Shown piece by piece: positions 50,791 to 60,357 of a stretch of 64,000 nucleotides of DNA (position 1 is its first letter; each line of letters opens with the position of its first letter). The notes under the pieces were generated by a model. The model saw only the letters and a program-made list of their open reading frames with translations. It was not told the origin of the DNA and searched no databases. This DNA comes from Paraburkholderia fungorum (GTDB lineage: Bacteria; Pseudomonadota; Gammaproteobacteria; Burkholderiales; Burkholderiaceae). The translations under genes were made by a program, and so were the position numbers. Location: NCBI RefSeq assembly GCF_003610895.1, contig NZ_MCAS01000022.1, forward strand, positions 43,120 through 107,119, read 5' to 3'.

Positions 50791-51200
50791 GGCGTTTTAG
50801 GGATAATCGAGGCTTTTCCGGACACGGTCCGTGTGAAGGCGGCGTGCTGCCGGTGAGCCACGCCCGCACGCAGGCGCGCGGGCAACGTCCTGCATTATGA
50901 CAGTGACGGCGTTCGGGCGATGGCTGTGCACTGTGGCGAAGCAATTTGGGCAGCACCGTTCGGGCAGAATTCCGGCGCTGGACAACGCAAAAAAGTAGTC
51001 GAATTCACGGGCTAACGCGGCCGATAACTGAGCCGATCGCTCAGCGGGCAAAATCGCACGCCGATGAGCCTGCCGATTGAGCCTGCCAATTGGCCCGTAA
51101 TCTCGCCGACAGCCTGACAGGCTAACATCGCGCGCGGCTTGGCCGGCAACGCCGGCGTCGCACGCGAACGTGCAAGCAACACCAACAGGACCAAGATTAG
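50791..51200. other. Divergent intergenic region rarA/cytX, with a 13-bp tandem repeat
   Basis: 410 bp without a gene. TGAGCCTGCCGAT (51065-51077) is directly followed by TGAGCCTGCCAAT (51078-51090), a possible operator pair. A GCCGG/CCGGC hairpin follows at about 51141-51155. I looked for the conserved core of a TPP riboswitch, common ahead of cytX genes, and did not find it. Confidence 0.45.
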
Positions 51201-52517
51201 ATGGCACAAGACCCACTCGCCGGCGACGCCGGCTCCACCTACGCACCGCTCACCCCGGTGCCCGACGCGCGCCGCGCGTTCCGCACCGGCGACGCTTTCG
51301 CGCTCTGGTTCTCGCTCGGTATCGGCCTGCTGGTCGCGCAAGCGGGCGCGCTGCTGGTGCCGGGGCTGTCGTTGCCGCATGCCTTGCTGGCGATCCTGAT
51401 CGGCAGCATGATCGGCGTCCTGTTGCTGGCGTTAGCCGGCGTGGTCGGCACGGATACGGGCCTCGCGGCCATGTCGTCGTTGCGGCCAACGCTCGGCGTG
51501 CGCGGCGCTTCGGTGCCCGCGATACTGAACGCGGTGCAACTGGTCGGCTGGGGTTCCTTCGAAGTCATCGTGATGCGCGATTCCGCCGACGCGCTCGCCA
51601 AGCAGGCCTTCGGTTTCTCGATGCCTCTGATCTGGACCGTGGTCTTCGGTTTGCTCGCGACGCTGCTGGCCATTAGCGGGCCGCTGTCGTTCGTGCGCCG
51701 GTTTCTGCGCACCTGGGGCATCTGGCTGCTGCTGGCAGGTGCCGCGTGGCTGTCGTGGAATCTGCTCGCGAAGCACGATCTGGCCGCGTTGATGCGCCGT
51801 CCGGGCACCGGCGAGATGTCGTTCGGCGGCGCCATCGATCTGGTGGTCGCGATGCCGCTCTCGTGGCTGCCGCTGATCGCCGACTACACGCGTTTCGGCC
51901 GGCGCTCCGGCGAAACCTTCCGAGGCACGCTGCTCGGCTACGGCATTGCAAACATCTGGTTTTACGCGCTCGGCGCGATCTACGGCCTCGCGGCAGGCGG
52001 TGGCGATGCACTGCTGACCGGCGCGTTGGCTCAAGCGGGCGGCGGCCTCGCCCTGCTGCTGATCCTGATCGACGAAGTGGACAACGCATTCGCCGACATC
52101 CACTCGGCCGCGGTCTCGACCGGCACATTCTGGACGCGCGGCAGCGTGCCGTTGTTGTCGGCGGCATTCGGCGCGCTGTGCACGGCGATCGCCTTGCTGG
52201 TGCCGATGGCGAAGTATCAGAACTTCCTGCTGTTGATCGGCTCCGTGTTCGCACCGCTGTTCGGCGTGATGCTGGTGGATCACTTCATCGTACGCAAGCG
52301 TCGCATTGAAGCCGCCGCGCTCGGCGACGTGCGCGGCCGTTACGGCTTCTCGGGCGGCTGGCATCTGAGCGCATTCGCGTCGTGGGCCATCGGCATCGTG
52401 GCGTATCAGGCGATCAATCAATGGCTGCCGGATCTGGGCGCGACGCTGCCCTCGCTGGCGATCGGCGCGCTGTGTTATCTCGCCCTCGTCTCGGCTCGGA
52501 AAACTGCTTACGCCTGA
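51201..52517 (+). CDS. cytX: NCS1-family permease, CytX-like (hydroxymethylpyrimidine/cytosine)
   Basis: 438 aa with about twelve hydrophobic segments. The length and the pattern FALWFSLGIGLLVAQAGALLVPGLSLPHALLAILIGS, with PLIADYTRFGRRSGETFRGTLLGYGIANIWFYALGA further on, fit the CytX subgroup of the nucleobase:cation symporters. That subgroup is thought to import hydroxymethylpyrimidine for thiamine synthesis. Without a TPP riboswitch upstream or thiamine genes nearby, cytosine or another nucleobase remains possible. AGGA lies upstream of the ATG. A perfect bidirectional terminator follows. Confidence 0.8.
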   Translation: MAQDPLAGDAGSTYAPLTPVPDARRAFRTGDAFALWFSLGIGLLVAQAGALLVPGLSLPHALLAILIGSMIGVLLLALAGVVGTDTGLAAMSSLRPTLGVRGASVPAILNAVQLVGWGSFEVIVMRDSADALAKQAFGFSMPLIWTVVFGLLATLLAISGPLSFVRRFLRTWGIWLLLAGAAWLSWNLLAKHDLAALMRRPGTGEMSFGGAIDLVVAMPLSWLPLIADYTRFGRRSGETFRGTLLGYGIANIWFYALGAIYGLAAGGGDALLTGALAQAGGGLALLLILIDEVDNAFADIHSAAVSTGTFWTRGSVPLLSAAFGALCTAIALLVPMAKYQNFLLLIGSVFAPLFGVMLVDHFIVRKRRIEAAALGDVRGRYGFSGGWHLSAFASWAIGIVAYQAINQWLPDLGATLPSLAIGALCYLALVSARKTAYA

Positions 52518-52539
52518 GCTGCATCAGCATCCCAAAGTA

Positions 52540-52571
52540 CAGAAAAGGCCTGCATTTGCAGGCCTTTTCTG
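52540..52571. terminator. Bidirectional terminator between cytX and speB-like gene
   Basis: Arms CAGAAAAGGCCTGCA (52540-52554) and TGCAGGCCTTTTCTG (52557-52571) are exact complements with two bases between. The A and T runs inside the stem let it work for both converging genes. Confidence 0.92.
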
Positions 52572-52609
52572 TTCATGCGCCGTCAACTTCAATCAGTCAA
52601 ACCCGCAAC

Positions 52610-53599
52610 TCACCGCTTCGCCGCCCGATACTCGACACCGGGCAACACACACAGCAATTCGAACGCGAGATTCGCGCCGAGCAAGGCGGTCGTGCCGAAC
52701 GGATCGTACGGCGGCGCAACCTCCACCAGATCGCAGCCGACGATGTTCAACCCGTGCGAGCCGCGAATGATTTCCAGCGCCTGTGGCACCGTCAACCCGG
52801 CGATTTCGGGCGTGCCCGTGCCCGGCGCGAACGCAGGGTCGATCCCGTCGATATCGAAGGTGATGTAAACCGGAGCGTCGCCCATGCGTTCACGCACACG
52901 CGCCATCAGCGGCACCAGCGACTGATTCCAGCACGCCTCGGCCTGCACCACTTCAAAGCCCTGATCACGGCACCAATCGAAATCTTCCGCCGCATAGCCG
53001 GTGCCGCGCAGACCAATCTGCACGACGCGGTCGCAGTCGAGCAAACCCTCTTCCACCGCGCGGCGGAACGGCGTGCCGTGCGCGATCTTCTCGCCCATCA
53101 TCGTGTCGTTGACGTCGGCATGCGCGTCGACGTGAATCAGACCGACCTTGCCGTGCTTGCGATGAATCGCGCGCAGGATCGGCAGCGCGATCGTGTGGTC
53201 GCCGCCCAGCGTGATCGGCTTGCAGTCGTGCTGGAGGATTTCGTCGTAGGCGGTTTCGATACGCTTGATCGAATCGTGCAGGTTGTACGGATTGATCGCG
53301 ACGTCGCCGAGATCGGCCACGCGCAGCGAATCGAACGGCGCGGCGCGCGTTGCCATGTTGTAAGGACGCAGCAGCACTGACTCGCTGCGGATCTGGCGCG
53401 GCCCGAAGCGCGCGCCGGTGCGGTTCGACGTGCCGAGATCGAACGGCACGCCGACGAAGCAGGCGTCGAACCCTTCGGCCGAGCCGACGTTGGGCAGCCG
53501 CATCATCGTCGCAATGCCGCCGCAGCGGGGCATGGCGTTGCCGGACAGCGGCTGCGGCCGTTCGCCGGCCTCGGGGGAAATGAAGGAAGAAGTATTCAT
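52610..53599 (-). CDS. speB: Ureohydrolase: agmatinase/guanidinobutyrase-like
   Basis: 329 aa from the ATG at 53599 (the longer frame to 53713 is unlikely). It splits a guanidino group to urea and an amine using two Mn2+. The ligand motifs are complete: LGGDHTIALP, HVDAHADVND and TFDIDGIDPAFAPGTGTPE. The N-terminal FVGVPFDLGTSNRTGARFGPRQIR is the family signature. The divergent LysR gene recalls the gbuR-gbuA arrangement of pseudomonads, where the substrate is 4-guanidinobutyrate. Agmatine and guanidinobutyrate cannot be told apart here, so the symbol is provisional. Confidence 0.85.
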   Translation of the reverse strand: MNTSSFISPEAGERPQPLSGNAMPRCGGIATMMRLPNVGSAEGFDACFVGVPFDLGTSNRTGARFGPRQIRSESVLLRPYNMATRAAPFDSLRVADLGDVAINPYNLHDSIKRIETAYDEILQHDCKPITLGGDHTIALPILRAIHRKHGKVGLIHVDAHADVNDTMMGEKIAHGTPFRRAVEEGLLDCDRVVQIGLRGTGYAAEDFDWCRDQGFEVVQAEACWNQSLVPLMARVRERMGDAPVYITFDIDGIDPAFAPGTGTPEIAGLTVPQALEIIRGSHGLNIVGCDLVEVAPPYDPFGTTALLGANLAFELLCVLPGVEYRAAKR

Positions 53600-53769
53600 C
53601 GTGTCTCGGCAATGAAAAGAGGGCAGTAAGCAAATCTGTGCAACCGGCCGGTGGATCAATGAAAAAACCGCACCTTGCCGGGCGAGTCTCGATTCTTGAG
53701 CAGTTTCCCGCAAGTTAAAATACGAACAGAATAAACTTCACATTGATTTCAAGCGATGTATCCTGACGT

Positions 53770-54690
53770 ATGTTCTCCCAACTCACCGATCTCGACCTGC
53801 GGCTGATCCGCGTCTTCCTCGCCATCGTCGACGCCGGCGGCGTATCGCCAGCCCAAGCCACGCTCAACGTCGGCCAGTCGACCATCAGCACGCAGCTCGC
53901 CACACTGGAAACACGCCTCGGTTACCGGCTGTGCGAACGCGGCCGCGGCGGCTTCAGCCTGACCGCGCGCGGCGAGCAATTCATCGACGCGGCGCGCGCC
54001 CTGTTGTCCGCCGTCGATACCTTCGGCATGCAGGCACGTAATGTCGGCCGCAAGCTGGTCGGCACGCTCGATATCGGCATGATCGGCCACACGCCGGTGT
54101 CGGCAAGCGCGCGTATCAGCGACGCGATCGGCCGGTTCCGGGCACGCGATCAGTCGGTGCGATTTTCGATTCTGGTGCGCTCGCCAGGCGAGCTCGAGGA
54201 ACTGCTGCTGAACGGCCGGATTCAGGTTGGCATCGGCTATTTCTGGCACCGCGTGCCGTCGCTCGAGTACACCGAGGTGTTCGCCGAAGATCAGTTCGCG
54301 TATTGCGCGAAGGGGCATCCGCTCTTCGCTTCGGCCGGCGAGGTGTCGCCCGTCGAAGCCGCGGCTCACGAATGGGCGTGGCGCAGCTATCCGCTCCCCG
54401 AGGCCGAAAGTTCGACCACGCCGCAGAACGTCACCGCCGTCGCGGACAACATGGAAGCGGTCGCGATGCTGGTGCTGTCAGGGCATCATCTCGGCTATTT
54501 GCCGGGGCATTTCGCGGCGCCGTTCGTCAAACAGGGTTTGCTGGCCGCGTTGAATCCGGCACAGATGCGCTACCGCGTGGCGTTTCATATGGTCACGCGC
54601 GCTCGGCAGCATCGAACGGATATTGTCGAAGCGTTTATCGACGATATGAAGGCCGCGCATCCGGCGCAAGTGCTGGAAGTGGATGACTAG
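53770..54690 (+). CDS. LysR-type regulator divergent from the ureohydrolase gene
   Basis: 306 aa. N-terminal winged helix (about 5-65: DLRLIRVFLAIVDAGGVSPAQATLNVGQSTISTQLATLETRLGYRLCERG) and a C-terminal periplasmic-binding-like effector domain (about 92-295). The 170-bp divergent gap to the ureohydrolase gene is A/T-rich near the LysR start and should hold its binding sites. By position it is probably the activator of that gene, responding to a guanidino compound. It ends in a shared terminator with lolA. Confidence 0.9.
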   Translation: MFSQLTDLDLRLIRVFLAIVDAGGVSPAQATLNVGQSTISTQLATLETRLGYRLCERGRGGFSLTARGEQFIDAARALLSAVDTFGMQARNVGRKLVGTLDIGMIGHTPVSASARISDAIGRFRARDQSVRFSILVRSPGELEELLLNGRIQVGIGYFWHRVPSLEYTEVFAEDQFAYCAKGHPLFASAGEVSPVEAAAHEWAWRSYPLPEAESSTTPQNVTAVADNMEAVAMLVLSGHHLGYLPGHFAAPFVKQGLLAALNPAQMRYRVAFHMVTRARQHRTDIVEAFIDDMKAAHPAQVLEVDD

Positions 54691-54746
54691 TGGTTCGACG
54701 TTGCGTACACCGCTTGCGTACACCGCCATAGGCCGCAAAAAAGAGA

Positions 54747-54776
54747 AAGCCGCGCAATCGATGCGCGGCTTTTTTA
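54747..54776. terminator. Terminator between the LysR gene and lolA
   Basis: AAGCCGCGCA (54747-54756) pairs with TGCGCGGCTT (54762-54771), then TTTTA. The A run on the other side makes it usable for lolA as well. Confidence 0.9.
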
Positions 54777-54799
54777 TTTCACAGGCAAACCAAAGCGGC

Positions 54800-55528
54800 T
54801 TAACCGTTGATCACGTCCGCGCCCTTCGGCACCGTGAACTTGAATGCATCGGCCGGCAGCGGCGGGTTTTTCTGAATGTTCGAGAAGGTCAGCAGCGTCA
54901 CGTTGCCGAATACATCATGCAGTTCCATCGCTTCAAGATTGCCATCCTTGAAGCCGATGCCGACGCTCTGAAACTGCGTGTCTTTCGCCTTGGGCGTCAG
55001 TTCGAGCCAGTCGATGCCGGCCTTCACGCCCGCATCGCGCAGCGTGAAGTTCTTGTCCAGATCGTTGCTGCCGAACAGAATCGCCGCCGGACTCGCACCA
55101 AGCGCGCCGCCGAGGCTGCGCACCGTTACCTGGTTCAGATCCTTGTCGTACACGTAGAGCTTGTCGCCGTCGGCCTGCAGCAGTTGTGCATAGGGCTTCT
55201 CGTATTGCCAGATGAACTTGCCCGGACGCGCGAAGGTGAACGTGCCGCTCGAGGTGCCGGTCTTGCCGGCCGTGGACAGCACGCCGCTCGCACCCTGCGC
55301 CTTGCTCGGCGCGCGCACTTCCTGCTGCACGAAGGTACCGCGCGCGGAATGCACCTGCGCGACGAATGCCTTCAGTTGCTCGGTGCCGCTCGCGAATGCC
55401 TGCGACGCGACGAGCATCGACGCGCCGATGGCCACGCTGCCAACGCCACGTACGATCGTGCGAGCGAGTTGGCCGAAACGGCCCGGTTGAGCACGCTCCC
55501 GAGCGTGCTGCTGCGCGAATAGTTGCAT
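54800..55528 (-). CDS. lolA: Outer-membrane lipoprotein carrier LolA
   Basis: 242 aa from the ATG at 55528 (AAGGGAGAAAAACACC upstream). Signal peptide with an extended n-region, cleavage near SQAFASG (about residue 46). Mature LolA features: SARGTFVQQEV, GTFTFARPGKFIWQYEKPYAQLLQADGDKLYVYDKDLNQVTVR, and the hydrophobic cavity strands. It ferries lipoproteins from LolCDE to LolB across the periplasm, and would serve the several small lipoproteins in this window. It follows ftsK on the same strand, the usual betaproteobacterial order. Confidence 0.95.
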   Translation of the reverse strand: MQLFAQQHARERAQPGRFGQLARTIVRGVGSVAIGASMLVASQAFASGTEQLKAFVAQVHSARGTFVQQEVRAPSKAQGASGVLSTAGKTGTSSGTFTFARPGKFIWQYEKPYAQLLQADGDKLYVYDKDLNQVTVRSLGGALGASPAAILFGSNDLDKNFTLRDAGVKAGIDWLELTPKAKDTQFQSVGIGFKDGNLEAMELHDVFGNVTLLTFSNIQKNPPLPADAFKFTVPKGADVING

Positions 55529-55748
55529 GGTGTTTTTCTCCCTTGATTGAATTTGTCGAGCGCTCGTGGCGGCGGGCGTTGCGGGTAGCGGCCGCGTGAG
55601 CGCGGCGATCAGCTTGACCCGCGCCGCCGGGGCAGAACCCCCAGCCTTGAGTCGCAGCTTAAGCAACGAGCCTTAAACAGGGCTTATGAGCCGGCCTTAC
55701 ACGCGGTGCGTTGCGGCCCCAGTTCGGTGAAATGGCCACGTGAGTCGC

Positions 55749-58064
55749 CTATTCCGCTTCCCGCGCCGGGGCAAGAATCTCGCGATTGCCGTTCGACGAC
55801 ATTGCCGAGACCACGCCCGAGTTCTCCATCTGCTCGAGCAGGCGCGCCGCGCGGTTATAGCCGATGCGCAAATGCCGCTGCACCAGCGAGATCGACGCGC
55901 GGCGGTTCTTCAGCACCACGTCGACCGCCTGGTCGTATAACGGGTCTGCCTCGCCGTCGCCCGAGCCGGATCCTCCTGCGCCCGCGGAGCCTTCGTCGCC
56001 CTCGCCTGTTACGCCGCCTTCGAGAATGCCCTCGATATAGTTCGGCTCGCCCTGTTCCTTCAGCTTGTCGACGACGCGATGCACTTCTTCGTCCGACACG
56101 AACGCGCCGTGCACACGCACGGGCAAGCCACTGCCCGGCGGCAGGTACAACATGTCGCCCATGCCGAGCAGCGATTCCGCGCCCTGCTGGTCGAGAATCG
56201 TGCGCGAGTCGATCTTCGACGACACCTGGAAGGCCATGCGCGTCGGCACGTTGGCCTTGATCAGGCCGGTAATCACGTCGACCGACGGACGCTGCGTGGC
56301 CAGAATCAGATGGATGCCTGCCGCGCGCGCCTTCTGCGCGATCCGCGCGATCAGTTCCTCGACCTTCTTGCCGACCACCATCATCAGGTCGGCCAATTCG
56401 TCGATCACGACGACGATGTTCGGCAGGCGCGTTAGCGGCTCCGGATCGTCCGGCGTCAGGCTGAACGGATTCGGCAGCTTCTCTTCGCGCTTCGCGGCTT
56501 CGTCGATCTTGTTGTTGTAGCCGGCCAGGTTACGCACGCCGAGCTTGCTCATCAGCTTGTAGCGGCGCTCCATTTCGGCGACCGCCCAGTTGAGCGCGTG
56601 ACCGGCCTGGCGCATGTCCGTGACCACCGGGCACAGCAGATGCGGAATCCCCTCGTAGACGCTCATTTCGAGCATCTTCGGGTCGATCAGGATCATGCGG
56701 ACCTGCTCGGCGCTCGCCTTGTAGAGCAGCGAGAGGATCATTGCGTTGATACCCACCGATTTGCCCGAACCGGTCGTGCCGGCCACCAGCAAGTGCGGCA
56801 TCTTTGCGAGATCGGCGCACACCGGCTTGCCACCGATGTCCTTACCGAGACCCATGGTGAGCGGCGAAGCCGCATCCGCATAAACCGCCGAGCCGAGAAT
56901 CTCCGAAAGACTCACGGTCTGACGGCGCTGGTTCGGCAACTCCAGCGCCATGAAATTCTTGCCAGGAATCGTCTCGACCACGCGAATCGACACCAGCGAC
57001 AGCGAACGCGCCAGGTCTTTCGCCAGCCCGACGATCTGGCTGCCCTTCACGCCGGTAGCCGGCTCGATTTCGTAGCGCGTGACAACCGGACCCGGATACG
57101 CGGCGACCACGCTCACGTCGACGCCGAAGTCCTTGAGCTTTTTCTCGATCAGGCGCGAAGTGAATTCGAGCGTGTCGGCAGAAATGGTTTCCTGCGTGGC
57201 TGGCGCCGCGTCGAGCAGCGAGATGGGCGGCAGCGTGGAGTCGCCCGGCAGGTCGGTGAACAGCGGCACTTGCCGTTCTTTCTCGACACGCTCCGATTTG
57301 GCGGGCGTCACGATTGGCGGCACGATCATCACCGGCTCGTGCTCCTCGATCCGCACGCGGCCCTTTTCGACCTTGCCCTCGCGCTTCACCGCGGCGGCTT
57401 CGCCCAACTTACGGTCGCGGCCGGCTTCGCGGCGCAGCTTGGCGAAAGTGACCGCCGAAATGATCGATTCGCCGACCTTTTCCGACACCGACAACCACGA
57501 AAAACGGAAATACAGCGACAAGCCGATGCCGAGCACGACCAGCAGCGCCAGGGTGCCGCCCGTGAAGCCCAGCGCATGCGAAATGCCGCGCGCGACCGCT
57601 TCGCCGACCACGCCGCCCGGCGCACGCGGCAATTGCACTTTCAGCGACCACATGCGCAACGCTTCGATACCGTCGCAAGCGAGCAACACCAGCATGAACG
57701 CGAAAGCGTCCGCGAGCCAGCCGGCATCGCGCGGCGCGTCTTCCTGCAGATCCTCGTGACGGGTGATACGGCGGTAATTGGCGGAGATATGGCGGCCGAG
57801 CAACACGATCCACCAGTAGGCGGACAGCCCGAACAGCAGCAACAGGATGTCGGACGTCCACGCGCCGACGCGCCCGGCCCAGTTGGCAATGTGATCGACC
57901 TGCGCGGCGTGCGTCCAGCTCGGATCGTGCCGGCTGTAGCTGACGAGCGCCATGAGCAGAAACACGCCGAGCGCGACCTGCAAGATCCAGCGGATTTCGG
58001 TGAAAAGGCGCGACATGCGGTGCGGCAATGCCTGCGCGCTCGCGGAATAGGGAGCTTTTGCCAT
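55749..58064 (-). CDS. ftsK: DNA translocase FtsK (short form)
   Basis: 771 aa. An N-terminal membrane domain with about four helices (30-190) is followed by a short linker and the motor domain. Walker A reads VAGTTGSGKSVGINAM (about residue 420), Walker B IVVVIDELADLMMV (about 555). The C-terminal gamma domain (DVVLKNRRASISLVQRHLRIGYNRAARLLEQME) reads KOPS sequences. It pumps chromosome DNA at the septum. The short linker marks the ~770-aa form; many Burkholderiaceae also carry a longer paralogue. Divergent from trxB, as in relatives. Confidence 0.96.
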   Translation of the reverse strand: MAKAPYSASAQALPHRMSRLFTEIRWILQVALGVFLLMALVSYSRHDPSWTHAAQVDHIANWAGRVGAWTSDILLLLFGLSAYWWIVLLGRHISANYRRITRHEDLQEDAPRDAGWLADAFAFMLVLLACDGIEALRMWSLKVQLPRAPGGVVGEAVARGISHALGFTGGTLALLVVLGIGLSLYFRFSWLSVSEKVGESIISAVTFAKLRREAGRDRKLGEAAAVKREGKVEKGRVRIEEHEPVMIVPPIVTPAKSERVEKERQVPLFTDLPGDSTLPPISLLDAAPATQETISADTLEFTSRLIEKKLKDFGVDVSVVAAYPGPVVTRYEIEPATGVKGSQIVGLAKDLARSLSLVSIRVVETIPGKNFMALELPNQRRQTVSLSEILGSAVYADAASPLTMGLGKDIGGKPVCADLAKMPHLLVAGTTGSGKSVGINAMILSLLYKASAEQVRMILIDPKMLEMSVYEGIPHLLCPVVTDMRQAGHALNWAVAEMERRYKLMSKLGVRNLAGYNNKIDEAAKREEKLPNPFSLTPDDPEPLTRLPNIVVVIDELADLMMVVGKKVEELIARIAQKARAAGIHLILATQRPSVDVITGLIKANVPTRMAFQVSSKIDSRTILDQQGAESLLGMGDMLYLPPGSGLPVRVHGAFVSDEEVHRVVDKLKEQGEPNYIEGILEGGVTGEGDEGSAGAGGSGSGDGEADPLYDQAVDVVLKNRRASISLVQRHLRIGYNRAARLLEQMENSGVVSAMSSNGNREILAPAREAE

Positions 58065-58309
58065 TGATCCTGTTGCTAGTGTGGCCGATTTGCCGCCGGA
58101 GTCGCGGTCCGCAGCGGCCTTGAGGCGGCTCCAGACCCGGTCCCGGCTGCCGGGTCCATCGATTCAACCTATTGTAAACGCAGTGCCTCACGCAAGGCTG
58201 TAAATGACGGTAACTTAGCCGATTGGCGCCATGGCCGGCCGCCGGGACTCGCGGACACGCTATCGCCGCGATCGGAAAGCTTCATGGAGCAGGCCGGCGT
58301 GCCGCCCTT

Positions 58310-58315
58310 TATAAT
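58310..58315 (+). promoter_or_regulatory. -10 element for trxB
   Basis: A perfect TATAAT 85 bp before the trxB start in the 335-bp ftsK/trxB divergent region. No clear -35 was found at the right distance. Nothing else of note in the gap. Confidence 0.45.
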
Positions 58316-58399
58316 GCCGCTCTGATACCCATCTATAGTTTCAGCTCAAGTCGCGCGGCCTCGCATGGGCGAGCCGGGCGCCGTAAAAGGATTTCGATC

Positions 58400-59398
58400 A
58401 TGCCCGCAACTTCCACGAAACACGCCAAAGTTCTGATTCTCGGTTCTGGTCCCGCCGGCTATACGGCAGCGGTCTACGCGGCACGCGCCAACCTGTCGCC
58501 GGTGCTCGTCACGGGTCTCGCCCAGGGCGGCCAGCTGATGACCACGACCGACGTCGAAAACTGGCCCGCCGACGCCCACGGCGTGCAAGGCCCGGAATTG
58601 ATGGCGCGTTTCCTGGAACACGCGGAACGCTTCAACACCGAAATCATTTTCGACCACATCCATACGGCCAAGCTGGATGAGAAGCCGATTCGCCTGATCG
58701 GCGATTCGGGTGAATACACCTGCGACTCGCTGATCATCTCGACCGGCGCATCGGCGCAGTATCTCGGCCTGCCGTCGGAAGAAGCGTTCATGGGCAAGGG
58801 CGTATCGGCTTGCGCCACCTGCGACGGCTTTTTCTACAAGCAACAACATGTGGCCGTGATCGGCGGCGGCAATACCGCGGTGGAGGAAGCCCTCTACCTG
58901 GCCGGCATCGCCAAAAAAGTGACGGTGATTCATCGCCGCGACAAGTTCCGCGCCGAGCCGATCCTGATCGACCGCCTGCTGGCGAAAGAAAAGGAAGGCG
59001 TGGTCGAGATCAAGTGGAACAGCACGCTCGACGAAGTCACCGGCGACCAATCCGGCGTGACCGGCCTGCGCATCAAGAACACGAAAACCGGCGACACCAC
59101 CGACATCGCGCTGCAAGGCATTTTCGTCGCGATCGGCCACAAGCCGAACACGGACATTTTCGCCGGCCAGTTGGAGATGAAGAACGGCTACATCATCACC
59201 AAGGGCGGCCTGAACGGTTTCGCAACGGCAACCAATGTGCCGGGCGTGTTCGCGGCGGGCGACGTGCAGGATCACGTCTATCGTCAGGCAATCACCAGCG
59301 CGGGCACGGGCTGTATGGCCGCGCTCGACGCACAGCGTTATCTGGAAAGCATCGAAGAAATTGGCGAGCACGTGATGAGCGCCGAAGCCGACCGTTGA
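58400..59398 (+). CDS. trxB: Thioredoxin reductase
   Basis: 332 aa from the ATG at 58400 with AAAAGGA upstream. FAD-binding motif LILGSGPAGYTAAVYAARA, redox-active site ACATCDGFF (Cys-Ala-Thr-Cys, about residues 140-143), NADPH-binding motif VAVIGGGNTAVEEALYLAG, and the closing FAD contact GVFAAGDVQDHVYRQAITSAGTGCMAA. It reduces thioredoxin with NADPH in the cytoplasm. A nested-stem terminator follows. Confidence 0.97.
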   Translation: MPATSTKHAKVLILGSGPAGYTAAVYAARANLSPVLVTGLAQGGQLMTTTDVENWPADAHGVQGPELMARFLEHAERFNTEIIFDHIHTAKLDEKPIRLIGDSGEYTCDSLIISTGASAQYLGLPSEEAFMGKGVSACATCDGFFYKQQHVAVIGGGNTAVEEALYLAGIAKKVTVIHRRDKFRAEPILIDRLLAKEKEGVVEIKWNSTLDEVTGDQSGVTGLRIKNTKTGDTTDIALQGIFVAIGHKPNTDIFAGQLEMKNGYIITKGGLNGFATATNVPGVFAAGDVQDHVYRQAITSAGTGCMAALDAQRYLESIEEIGEHVMSAEADR

Positions 59399-59497
59399 TC
59401 GGGCTGTGAATCCGTGCCCCGCGAATCTGCGCGGTGGGTACGGGCAGGCGCAACGGTAAAATGGCGGTTGGGCATGACCCGGCCGCCTGTTTGAAAG

Positions 59498-59530
59498 AAG
59501 GCCGCGGCTCACAAGCCGGCGGCCTTTTTT
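59498..59530 (+). terminator. Terminator of trxB
   Basis: AAGGCCGC pairs with GCGGCCTT, with an inner stem GGCT/AGCC, followed by TTTT. It lies 100 bp after the trxB stop. Confidence 0.85.
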
Positions 59531-59588
59531 GCGCCCTGGCGAATGTCAGATGCGTCGCACGACCGATCTACTTTTCTGTGTATCAGCT

Positions 59589-60347
59589 ATGCCGAAAAAT
59601 CAGCCCCACCCTAGCGAACCGAAGCGCACCCGTGCCGTTGCGAGATCCGCGCCAGAGGCGGCCGCTCCCGTCGCCAAACCAAAAATCGAGCCGGCCGCCG
59701 GTCTCGCCGGACTCGGTGCGTTGCGCGACGCGCTAAAGGGCGACACGCAACGGCGTGAACGCGAGCGCGCGGCAGCAGCGGCTGCGCAGCGCGAAGTCGC
59801 CGCGGACGCCGATCTGTTTCGCCGCGAAATCGGCGCCGTTGCGCCGCTGGCGGTCCCGCCGCGCGCCTCTTTGCCACGCAACCCTCCTTCGCCGCTGCCC
59901 GTGCAGACCCGGCTCGACGAAGAAGCCGTGCTGCACGAAGCCATCTCCGACGAGTTCGATCCCGAGGTCCTGCTCGACACCGACGAAACGCTCTCCTATT
60001 GCCGGCCCGGCATCAGCCAGGAAGTGGTGCGAAAACTGCGGCGCGGCGACTGGATCGTGCAGGCGCAAATCGACCTGCACGGCATGCGCCGCGAGGAAGC
60101 GCGCGAGGCGTTGGCCGAATTCATTCGCGAATCGGTGAAACGCGGTCTGCGGTGTTTGCGCGTAATTCACGGCAAGGGCCTCGGATCGATCGGCAAAGAG
60201 CCCGTGCTGAAGGGCAAGGTACGCGCATGGCTCGTACAGAAGGCCGAGGTCATCGCGTTCTGTCAGGCGCGTGCGCATGACGGCGGCGCAGGTGCGGTAC
60301 TCGTGCTGTTGCAGCCGGGCGCCATGCCGGCTCAGCCCAAGTCCTGA
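59589..60347 (+). CDS. Smr-domain protein
   Basis: 252 aa from the ATG at 59589. The N-terminal ~130 residues are Ala/Arg/Pro-rich and poorly conserved in type. The C-terminal Smr domain (about 160-245) has the QIDLHGMRREEAREALAEFI and LRVIHGKGLGSIGKEPVLKGKVRAWL motifs. Smr domains of the YdaL/SmrA type nick or bind branched nucleic acids. The next gene starts 10 bp on, so the two form an operon. Confidence 0.88.
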   Translation: MPKNQPHPSEPKRTRAVARSAPEAAAPVAKPKIEPAAGLAGLGALRDALKGDTQRRERERAAAAAAQREVAADADLFRREIGAVAPLAVPPRASLPRNPPSPLPVQTRLDEEAVLHEAISDEFDPEVLLDTDETLSYCRPGISQEVVRKLRRGDWIVQAQIDLHGMRREEAREALAEFIRESVKRGLRCLRVIHGKGLGSIGKEPVLKGKVRAWLVQKAEVIAFCQARAHDGGAGAVLVLLQPGAMPAQPKS

Positions 60348-60357
60348 CGGAGTCCCG

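Noticed and set aside
50791..51200. TPP riboswitch ahead of cytX
   Set aside because: The conserved CTGAGA and ACCTGATCTGGATAATGCCAG-type cores were not found by eye.
56598..58067. 489-codon plus-strand frame
   Set aside because: Antisense to ftsK.
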